Source: Apostichopus leukothele (taxonomy: Eukaryota; Echinodermata; Holothuroidea; Aspidochirotida; Stichopodidae). Taken from it: a DNA stretch of 31,276 nucleotides. The stretch covers positions 444,495 through 475,770 of the forward strand of contig JAAAKB020000012.1 of assembly GCA_010014835.2 (NCBI GenBank), in the 5' to 3' direction. Position numbers and translations under genes: made by a program. The notes under the pieces were generated by a model. It had not been told where the DNA came from. It did no database searches and saw nothing but the letters and a program-made list of their open reading frames with translations. Of the stretch, positions 11,235-21,375 are shown piece after piece (position 1 is the first letter of the stretch; every line of letters starts with the position of its first letter).

Positions 11235-11506
11235 CCTCAGCTGTGACTTTTCTCCAAACACATAGAGGGCAGCCTTCCTTGGATCCTGGGCTGTGGTAAC
11301 TGCTAGATCCTGCTCTGTCACAGATCCATTCCTTCCGTGAGCTGCATATGAAGGTGACAACCTACGGTTATCTAAAGTTGCCGTCTTTAGGACCCCAACA
11401 CGGCCACTCCTGCCGTGCGGTTCCTCATACGAGTCCAGAAAGTTGGCCCGGGAGCGGCCAGAAGTCCTTGGTGCACGCAAACTGCCCATTTTTGAAGCAA
11501 AAGCGC
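11235..11506 (-). CDS. SBF: SBF1/SBF2 (MTMR5/13)-like pseudophosphatase, internal exon 4 of 4 seen
   Basis: This exon encodes 90 full codons. It starts with two bases (GC) that complete a serine codon begun in the previous exon, giving ...S-AFASKMGSLRAP, and ends in phase 0 with KAALYVFGEKSQLR before a consensus donor (AGG|gtaagt). The acceptor is tactccccag. The block KAALYVFGEKSQLR matches what I recall of human SBF2 (QAALYIFGEKSQLR) and SBF1 (RAALYILGDKAQL). The preceding SLRAPRTSGRSRANF part matches the basic, Ser/Arg-rich linker. SBF proteins carry DENN, GRAM, inactive myotubularin and PH domains and act as Rab GEFs and as partners of active myotubularins on endosomal membranes. The dead catalytic loop lies in later exons, so this copy cannot be tested for it. 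The next exon was not found to the left. Confidence 0.9.
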
Positions 11507-12847
11507 CTGGGGAGTAATATGTGTGGGTTTGCATGTCACATATATCAAAGTAAGCTCCTGTTGTTAGCATGTTTGTGGTGATGTGACTACTACTGTCAGT
11601 GATGGTATCAGTGCAGTATATACAATATTAACAAGAGAGAAGTGATGTGCATACATGGAAGGTTATATAGATTATTACTCTGCAGTATAAACTGAAGTCC
11701 CGTAAACGCTCTGTACATGGAATACTGTGTAAAATATTGTACATGGTTTATAGAATAATGTCCTGCCCTTTGTATATGTGAAGTATAGTATTGTAACGTT
11801 TCTGCACATTTCATCATCCTTTTATATTTACAGATACCGTTGATCAGTATTAAATTGAAGAATATAATGTTGTGTGATTAAACCCTTGCAGTTAGTATCG
11901 GTTCACAGTGTAATATGACTTGAAGTAGTTATAATAATAAAAGCTAAACAGGCAATTTCAAGTTAAACAAAGCTAACAATGTAGTACTTGGAGTCTTGTG
12001 ACTACAGTGGATGGGATTCTTAGATTAGAAACGAGCATTAGTTCAGGTGGCCCTCTATGGGTGATGGTCAAAATCTATTCTACATATCTTTTAATTTATT
12101 TATCAGTATGGACATTCAAATAGGGCGATTTGGCTCATGTATCAGTATTTGATCTTGTGGCCTCACTGCCCACATTGTTACAAAGGCATACAATGATCAT
12201 GTTGCTCATTTATGTTGGAAATAGTTCAAGACTATATACCAGGGGTGCAGTGACCATGTTTGGACTGATGGGTCATGGTGCTATCATCGTGGGAGGGTCT
12301 AAGGCAGGGTGGACTTTTTTGGAAAATTTATGGTGCAATATTTTGCAACATTTGAAATGTTGAAGAATTTTGACTGTTTAGGCTGTATTGCACATTCATG
12401 TTTTACATATTTATGTACTGTACAATATGATGGATGATAATATCCTGTATTCCAGTGGAGGAGGAGGAGGGGGGTGGAGGTGAGGGACTTTAACATACTT
12501 TAAGTTTATGGACTCTCATTGGCATGATTTGTAACAATCTGAGAATGTTAGAAGCAGTCACATGAGGAAATGATCCTCGTAAACTCTACTGTGTATTCGA
12601 TGCAGAAAATGTCAGAACTAAGAACTTGTGCTCATACACTGATGGAATTGTCACTACATTATAAGATATCCTGTATTCAAGGTGCAATTAAGATTTATAA
12701 TTTACTATGTTCTTAAAATGGGGAGCTGGAAGGTAACAGGGACATGGTTTAGAAAGAGCATTTTTTATTGACGTCCATAGCGTTTGGAACGGACTGTAAA
12801 CAACTTCCTACTAATAAAAAACATTAACCAAGATAAGTATTACTTTA

Positions 12848-13080
12848 GCTACAACACAGCCTACAACCAAGAACAGAATTATGTGTTTCAGGTACGACAC
12901 AGCCCAGAACTTATAACATAATTATGTGTTTCAGCTTCAACATAGCCCAGAACCTAGAACAGAATTATGTGTTTTAGCTACTACACAGCCCAGAACCTAG
13001 AACATAATTATACGTTTTAGAGCTCTACGACACAGCCCAGAGCCTAGAACTAAACTATGTGTTTTATCCACAACACAGAC
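12848..13080. repeat. 43-bp minisatellite, about 5.2 units
   Basis: Units begin near 12848, 12892, 12935, 12978 and 13021, with a partial sixth near 13070. Each carries ACACAGCC...AGAAC followed by AATTATGTGTTTTAG with a few changes. Three units are exactly 43 bp, the first is 44 bp, and the fifth is a few bases longer. The unit size is not a multiple of three and no frame stays open. Confidence 0.8.
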
Positions 13081-13592
13081 ATAGACTATTCATTTTTTTT
13101 TATGGTTAACATGGTTAGCTTTTTGTTTTCACCAAACCAGTACTTTCATGATTTCTGTTCTCCAAGTTTTGCTTTCCACAGTTAATGATAGTCCTACTAA
13201 TTTTAGTGGTATTTTAAAACTTATGAAATTTACACCTTTTTGAAGCTTTTAACTACAAAATTTAAAGACAGTCCTGCCATTTCGGTGGAATTTAAATTCC
13301 TTAGTAAAAGAATTAGCTGTGACAAGATAGCCCAAGGTTTTAAATAGGTAGCCTAAAAGTGAACCTGAGGAAAGTTGAAACTATAAACATCAAATGTACA
13401 AAAATACTGCAACCACTACTAAGGGTTACCTTTAATTACAAAGAAAAGGTCACTGAACCAGCAAAGAAATTGACCTGTAAAAAGGTAACTAAACCACACA
13501 AGAGATTGACCGGTATAAAGATTTAACCTGTTGGATCTTAGAACAAAGTGAGGATTACAACATTTACAGGGATCTGTGGCATCAATGCATTG

Positions 13593-13614
13593 ATTATTAT
13601 TATTATTATTATTA
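13593..13614. repeat. ATT trinucleotide microsatellite
   Basis: A pure run of seven ATT units, ending at the A before AGGCG. Confidence 0.9.
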
Positions 13615-15063
13615 AGGCGAGATGAAGAAGAAACAAATCTACAGATGCATCAATAATGAATGAGTTAAGACTACTAGAGTGTGCTAGGATGATCTCAAGC
13701 CTATCAAAATGGTCCTCTTTAGTTTTAGCTGGAAGGTTGGCAGGGATAACAACAATGGGTTCAAGCAGGGCCAGGTCAGAGGTCATGCTTTCAAGACAAC
13801 ATACAGGGATATATCATGTTTCCTTATAGCAACAAGGCACTACCAAGAATATGTAGATATTATTACCATAAAGGATAATTTGAAACACTTTCTCACCTAT
13901 TTCTTGTTGGGACAAGTTTACAAGGACATCTGAAACATTTCAACTTTGAACATTATTATGACTTACATCATAAATCTCTATAACACCTTCAGAATAACTG
14001 TAAGATCTGTTGTTGGTTAAAGATCTCAATCGCATCAACTTTGACCAGCTTTTTCCAATCTAAGAGGTGTTAAAGTTTGACTTGTTCGTGATACAGAGTT
14101 TGTAACTGCCAATCTGACATGAACTATACAATTCATACCATTGAAATCCTTATTATAACATTACCGGTAAACGGTGAACTGGTGTAATTAATGTAAAGAC
14201 ATTGATAACATGTTGCTATGTAAAACACGTATACAGTGCAACACTTGCAATGTTTGATGCTATGAATTGTATATTCAAACATGTACAGACTAAGGCAATG
14301 TGTCATACTCTTCCCATGAAACAATGATACAATTGATATGTTCATGATTGTTGCTATGTCAAATATTGATCATGGTAAATTAGTTTTAAACAACAGAATA
14401 AAAAGAAACCAATGATGATATAAAGATTTTTGTGTACAACACATTTAAATACTGATATTGTTGTGTAGAAGCATTGAAGCAATATTTCATAGATGAAGGC
14501 AATGCTTTCACGCTTCATGTCCACAACACTGTGAAGCATTGAATGTTGTGAGATATATAGCAGTGTTTTATGTTTTTTTGTGCTTTAGCAAACAAGCTTC
14601 TTCAAGTATTGCTCCTGACATACATGAGAATGATTTCAAATAGCTTTGATATTATCAATTCATTTTTCAATAATATTATCAAAATTTCACTTTTTGTGCT
14701 TATTTTACACTACTGTACATAGCATTTAATTCCCTTTATAAAAAGCTGCTATTAGAACACACTGATCTGTCGGAGCATAAATATAAGACTTGTGGTTTCT
14801 TTTATAAAACAAAAGCATTGTTGTAATCAGCATTTTATATGATATGCTTCTATATGGATTTTATTTGCATGCTTCATTTTGTTAAAGTTCATATAATACA
14901 TACTGTAACTTAACAATTTACTGCCCTCGTAGCTGCATAATATGATGTTATTGAACTTGTAGGGGCTTTAACCCAGTTTAACCTTTATACACTGTTTAAC
15001 ACCTTGTCCTGCTGCCACCCAATCAGGACACTAGTTATCTCAATGTAGTAGTTATAATGCTAC

Positions 15064-15488
15064 AGGGTCATTCGATGCCAACTCAACAAGGGCCCGAAAC
15101 CTACCATCACAGATTTTTACCAAATTCGGTGTGGAGTTTCATAATTAAAAGATAAGAACCCACACCAAATTTTACCTGAAAATATCAATCGGTTCCAGAG
15201 ATATCGGCTTTCAAAAATCGGTGAAATTGACCCCGAAAATCCAAAATGGCGGCCATTTTGAATTGACCTAAATTATAACACCCATACTTTTTCTTTCTTC
15301 AGTAACTTTTCTTCTGAGTAAGCTACAGACGTGAAACTTGGGATTATAGTAATTTAAAGCATGGGGATCCTCAATATGGACATTAATTTAATGTAGGACG
15401 TTAATAATGGTAAGTAAAAGGGCTTTTGAATTATCATGAGTGAAAATAAAATGCAATTTTGCTTGTTGATTTGGCATGGAATGACCCT
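15064..15488. mobile_element. 425-bp non-autonomous DNA transposon (MITE-like) with 27-bp terminal inverted repeats
   Basis: The left end AGGGTCATTCGATGCCAA, continuing CTCAACAAG, is matched on the minus strand from 15488 by AGGGTCATTCCATGCCAA, continuing ATCAACAAG: 27 bp with two mismatches. Inside, a 19-bp palindrome (CAAAATGGC-G-GCCATTTTG) lies near 15243-15261, next to a segment rich in CCGAAA/AAATCGG words. There is no open frame for a transposase. Flanking target duplications are not clear, because the flanks ATGCT and AGCAT instead look like a decayed extension of the inverted repeat, so I do not assign a superfamily. Confidence 0.7.
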
Positions 15489-15579
15489 ACAAGCATGTGG
15501 GAGTTCACACTATCTAGAAACCGGAACTGACCAAAATTGATTTAAAGGAGCTTAGAATGCAAGTTTATAGGTCCACATG

Positions 15580-15990
15580 GTGAATTAACCATGGTTTGAG
15601 ATATTTAAGAAAACCATGGTTCATTTTGTATCATTGATACTGTATGGATATTGTAGTTTACACTAAACTAATGCTATACTGTAGCATAACCGTGGTTTCG
15701 TTTTGAAATGTTTCATGGTTGTTATTGTTTTACCCTTTCAACATGGTTCTTCAATGGTGCTTTGTATGATGCTAACTCAACACCATAACCATGGTTTTAT
15801 ATTGAAATTTTGTATTCCAGCCATAGCTTTGTCAATGTTGGGCCCTTGTCTAAAATGGTTGTTTGCATTAGGCTAATACAGGTCAAACCATTGTTATATT
15901 TTGTCGTGAAATGTTGGTTTGTATTAGGCTAGTACAATATCATAACCATGGTTTCGTTTGCAAATATTGTTCTGTACTGGTTGAGACCAT
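15580..15990. repeat. Diverged interspersed array centred on ATAACCATGGTTT
   Basis: The core AACCATGGTT or a close variant recurs near 15587, 15614, 15691, 15786, 15886 and 15944. It is often followed by TTCGTTTTGAAATGTTNNTTTGTAT and sometimes by AGGCTANTACA. Spacing ranges from about 30 to 100 bp. CCATGG variants and AACATGG words continue to about 16310. This reads as an old tandem family with internal deletions rather than a gene. Confidence 0.5.
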
Positions 15991-18900
15991 GATGATATTA
16001 TTTTGTACTCTCAGCCATGTCCTGTACAATGCTAACATGACAATGCATTGGTGATTTGTATTGTTACTTGTATATTTTGAATAGTTTATTATGGTTCCTT
16101 TATCTAACATGCTCATGTTATAATAGCACTGATATAGCTGAGTGTGGTTCTTGCTAGAGTAGCTTTGAAGCAGTTTCTTCAACTTTTTTGTTAACTACGA
16201 ATTGGGTGATGGAACTATGGAAAGTTAACATGGTGGACATGTTACTGATCATGGTTATATGTGGTGCTGTAATGTTTCAGATATGGCTCTCAAACATGGT
16301 ATGGATGTTGAAGATGGAGTCTTAACAATGCAATGAACTTTCATGGTGTAGTGTTGTGTGCCATTAGTACTGCTCCACACTGATTACAATGAAACAAGCT
16401 GTATAATTAAAAACTCTTACATTTTGCAATATTTCAAATATTCTAAGTGTACTGTGTGCACGAGATATACATACATCCAATGCTACACAATGTTACCAAA
16501 TCGGACCTTATTTTAAGTAGTAGTTATTGCGATATATAGTCAACTTAAAAAGCTTGAAATGATGTTATCACCACATGAAAATGTTGTTACCATAGTTGCC
16601 CATGAATGTATCAGATCCTCCAGGAAGCTATTGATGTTAAACATGATTTTGTCTTACCTGGAATATGAGGTTTTGTTGGTTTGAAGTAAAAAGCTCAGTG
16701 TAAGACTGACTGTTATTGCGTTAAGTGATAAATTGTTTACATGACACTGTATCAGTTTAATTAGCCGCATGTTTTTGCGTGATCTAGTAGTCCAGGGGTT
16801 GACTGGCAGGCATGCAAGTCATTTAGCGGTGCGGAAATGGGCAGTTAGCGTACAGCACAATGACTTTAAACAACATTATATATATGTATTTATATATATA
16901 AGGTCAACATTTTGAACATTGAAATATTTATAAAATGAAAATACTGTCACAATTCTTTCCACTTTCCTGATGAAACTAGCTTTCAGTTATCCAGAAAAGT
17001 CAATTTGATAATTTACTTTTGGTGTAAGTTTCATCCTACACAGAGGCATATTATATCAATCGAACCTAGCAGATGTCTAGGAACAATTTGTTTGAATTTA
17101 GTCAATTTTGTATTTCAGGATATATAGTCAAACACAAACGAACCTAAGGTTTTCATTAAACTACTATTGAGTGGAAGGTTTGGGCTGTCTGTTAATATGT
17201 TAATCCTAAGAATGTGTCATTTAAAAACATGGTTAATAGTATCAGGGGTGACTAATAACTATCATTATCTATCTCTGAAGATTAGTACCTCCTACCATGC
17301 AACAACTATTAGTGAAGAATCCTAATCATTTATCAACTGAAACAAATCAATTAGCATAAATGTTGCCTTTGATATAAAGTTTTCTCGAGGAAGAGTTTGT
17401 AATAAAAAAGCAACATTTAACAAATAAATGCAAGATGAGAGTGAGGATGAAATTTTGAATGAAGATCTGATGTTAGAGATGTTGAAAGTAAAGCTTACAC
17501 ATTTAAACAAGTTATTAAAGGTTAAGGAGTCAGAAAAAGAAAGCTCTATTTAGAGATAAAGCCAAAATTAGTCTTGTTACTTCCAAACTTACCATTTTTA
17601 TGATCAGTTACCTCTGATGCTTATAAAACTAGGAACTGTATGCAAATTTCTTTTAGCAAAGTTATATTTTTTCCACATTTCTTGTAATATAATTGTCAAT
17701 CAATATTTTGCATATTTGAATGGTAGAATACTTACTAAATTTAAGTACAAAGGTAGTTTTAATTTTATTTGTAAGATGAGAAAAGAATCTGAGCATCGTA
17801 ATTAAAGTATCATTCAATTCTTACATGTCATTTTCCAGACATGTTTGTTGGCAGTTTCGTAAGTTTGAACCAAAAGTGAGCTTGAAGCAAGCAAGTGTGG
17901 TGTCATAAATGAACAACCCAAAGAGAGAGAAGAACAAAATAAATCCAATTTAAAGGTGGAAGCTTGCAGAATACACCACCCACCCATGTAAGTTGCTTTT
18001 CTTTTTATTTAAATGTTCAACTCCTGTGGTGAATGCTGGCACTATATTGAGTCCAAGCCAGTCCCACACTATGATATTTTTTATGCATTGATTCCATTAC
18101 ACCAATGTAAATTCATTGTAAATATCACCAGGATGCTCAGATTAAGTTCTCCTCATCTCACAGATCAAATTAAGTTGACCTCTTTTCTATTTTTTTAAAT
18201 ATTACCATCTGATTTCCACTTCCAGTTTGAACTTGACCATACTAATAAAATAATCCAGTTATAATCTAAAAACTTTCAAAAGATTTCCAGATAAATTTAA
18301 AAAAAGGTCAGCCATTCTTCCCTACTGGACATTATCAAAATGTAATTTATTTGCATTATAAGCTATAACAAATTTATTTTCTTTGAAACTATTACAAAAT
18401 TGATACCTCAGCACTTTCTTACTCTTTTCATTATTCAAACCCTGACTGGAGGATTGAGTTGTTTGTAGTTGGTAAGACATTCAAGTGCTCACTCAGAACA
18501 TAACTAAAGTTAGAGTCAGATTATTGTTATAAGGTGTTAATGAGAGGCTGGCTGACAGCTTCTAGAGTTACAAACAGGAGTGGAAAGAATTGTGACTTTC
18601 AATTATACATTAATTAAATACTACAAACAATAATGAAATAAATATAAGCAAACTATAAGCAGATCTAAAATGACTTAATATCAAATAGGACAGAGAAGAA
18701 ATAGGAAAAAACATGGCAAAAAGTAGGGTCACAATATTATACATAACAATTGAAACCATGCAAGGGCAAAAGAATAAGTAATATAGACAAAATATTGGGG
18801 AAGAAATATGAAATTGGACGAAATATGGTTAAATATAAAGACATTTCAGTAGTAAAATGTTATATAGAGATAATTCTAGACCTTACAGTCACGTATGTTA

Positions 18901-19136
18901 TAGTTTTAGTTTTGATTGCCCTCGCCTAAGAAATGATTTCTCAATGACAACAAGACTTCGCTCCAATGTTTTGTTATTAGTACTTTTCTTAGTAATTTTC
19001 CTTACTAAGTCCTTCAGACTATCTAATACACCTGTATTTTCTTCAATAAGTAAGTGTTTTCCTTTTCTAAAAGTCTCATAACGATCATGAGCTTAGCCTG
19101 CCTCGTTGGCATTCACATATTGTCATATGGAAACAG

Positions 19137-19180
19137 GTTGCTAGGTAACAAAATATTCATGATCTGACTAAACCAATCAG
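19137..19180. promoter_or_regulatory. X-box plus CCAAT box (RFX/NF-Y-like site pair)
   Basis: GTTGCTAGGTAAC (19137-19149) fits the RFX X-box consensus RYYNYY-N-RRNRAC at every position. AACCAATCAG (19171-19180) is a strong NF-Y-type CCAAT box 21 bp away. On the minus strand, the strand of the SBF gene, this reads CTGATTGG ... GTTACCTAGCAAC. RFX and NF-Y are known to bind cooperatively at nearby sites. No transcription start or exon is evident beside it, so its function as an intronic enhancer or cryptic promoter is inference. Confidence 0.35.
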
Positions 19181-19434
19181 CAACCACCTGAAGCAACATA
19201 TTGAGTTTTAGAGCGACAATACTACGGTAACATTGTAGATTGTGACATTCCTTTTAGAATGAACTGATAAAGAGATCTTTATATTGAAATGAACGAGCAC
19301 AAATGTAGTTTGACTTGCTGCTGATGTCCATGCATGAAATCTCTAGGTTAGATACCCATTAGTAATGTAAGGTTTCAAATAACTTTGTATTTTCAATACA
19401 ATATGGACACAACATGCACAGATGTATTTACCAC

Positions 19435-19662
19435 CAGATGGAAGAAAAATAAATCAATACAAGTAACAGAATAGGGTCAAAATAATACTGAAACTGAAGA
19501 TAATATCTACCACTAATGAATACTGAAGGAAATTAAACATATTACTGTGACAGATGGGAGGAAATAAACCAATACAAGTAACAGAATAGGGTCAACATAA
19601 TATTGAAACTGACGATAATATCTACCACTAATGAATTCTGAAGGTAATTAAACATGTTACTG
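19435..19662. repeat. Tandem duplication, two copies of about 114 bp
   Basis: Copy 1 (19435-19550) and copy 2 (19551-19662) both begin CAGATGG and share AATACAAGTAACAGAATAGG and ATAATATCTACCACTAATGA. They differ by about ten substitutions or small indels. Confidence 0.85.
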
Positions 19663-21306
19663 GACTATCTCTGATATGAAGGATCATTCTTGTAATATCA
19701 TGTGATACATTAATGTCACTAGAGAAGACATGTTTATATGGTACCTAGTAAATGATGGGTGTGCTAACATAGTTGTGTACATTTAACTGTCTCTAGTTTA
19801 GACAACCATGAACTGAGTTTCATTTTCATATATATTTTTCATCATTATCAGAGCTTTATTCAACATTAGATGTTTATCCCAGCATTTGAGCTTTATTTGT
19901 CTACTTTATAATAAATCCTGTTGTCATCATGTGATTAGAACCACTGATTAGGAACTATCAGACACATTAAAATGCCCATAGAACTGCCATTTATTTGCAC
20001 TTATTCTTGGATTGATTAAACCAGCTTTATTCTTATTTTTGCCTTCAAACAACTACTCTTTGAGATACATTTAACTAACTAATGGTTCTACTACCTACTG
20101 CTTCCCCCCCACCCACAGATGGAAACATTGCTTTGATTGGTATGTTATCATTATTGGAAAACTGTTATTATTTGTTTAGTAAGTTTTTATTGATAAACAA
20201 TTTAAAGAACCTCAAATGAGCAACTTTAAGTAGTCTGTATGATTTTGGATCTTTTGTTTTGGTTTTGTCTCTAACTTCAAATCACCAAGTTAAGTATTTT
20301 AATTAGTCCTGCATTAATACTTCTATAAGTTTAATCTGTACATTTCTTGTGATATTCCATTCTATCATCCTGTCTAGCATTTGTCAAGGGAGACAAAAGA
20401 ACAAAACTTTTGCATTTTGTAAAACAAACAAATCTCTATGAAATTTCACTCCATGGCATGTTTTTAAAGTTTCCAAATAAATTATAAGTCCTGGGATTTT
20501 GGATAAAAATTTGTACAGCAGAATTCTCAACATAAGCCATTTAAGTGCACTGGTCATGCAAACTTAAACCAAAGGAGGACTCAGTGTCAAATAACAACAG
20601 GAAACAATATACTTGTACCTGGGAGGATAAGCATCGAATGACGTGTATTTCGCCCTTTTTGTTTCCGCATTGGATACTCATCTTCAAAACGAATGAGAAC
20701 ATATATGTTTATCATAATTTAGAACACTGTATCTGTGTGTACAGGGTTTAGTATATAATTTTGTTCGTTAAGTTATACATGCTTTTGTGCAGATAAGGCA
20801 ACAGTGCAATGTTAGGACGTGATACTTAACCTGTGGTGATTTTGCTCTTTGTTGTTTCATATTTATATAATGGTCATTGTGTTTTATTTATTGAAATAGC
20901 AGTTACCAAAATTAATGAAAGACTGTGATGTTTTGATAGCTAATAAAGGTCTATCAACTATGTGTTATGGGATTCTCTTACTTGAATAAGTTGTGCTTGC
21001 AGCTGCAGTAAATCAGTTTAATATCTTTTGCTGCTCTAATCTTTTCTCTTGATACGATCAGCTTTAGTGTGAGGCAGTAAATACTGTACACAAAACAAGA
21101 CAATACCAGCAGTGTCTGCTCCAAATAGTACAGATGGTTTGCATGCAAGGTGCATGACTTACATACTACATTACAACCAATCTTGGACTTACCATGGCAA
21201 CATGTTAATAATCAAAGGTATGTTTGAAGCACAAAGAACCTGGTGAAGTGTGCATTTTTCAAATATATTAATGTATATAAACTAGTATCTCAACCCAATG
21301 AAGACA

Positions 21307-21375
21307 GTCACATGACAGATGAGAAATTCAAAAGTTTGATTGGCTCCCTTACCAATCAATTTCATTTGTGATTGG
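21307..21375. promoter_or_regulatory. Cluster of three CCAAT boxes with an M-box-like E-box
   Basis: GTCACATGAC (21307-21316) contains TCACATGA, a form bound by MiT/TFE and USF factors. It is followed by ATTGG (21339-21343), CCAAT (21352-21356) and ATTGG (21371-21375). Three NF-Y-type motifs within 40 bp in an AT-rich intron is more than expected by chance, but there is no TATA box, start site or exon nearby. Treat it as a candidate intronic regulatory patch only. Confidence 0.25.

Noticed and set aside
20545-20751. 68-residue plus-strand frame within the long SBF intron
   Set aside because: No family recognised, no splice or promoter context, and the length is within chance for AT-rich DNA of this size.
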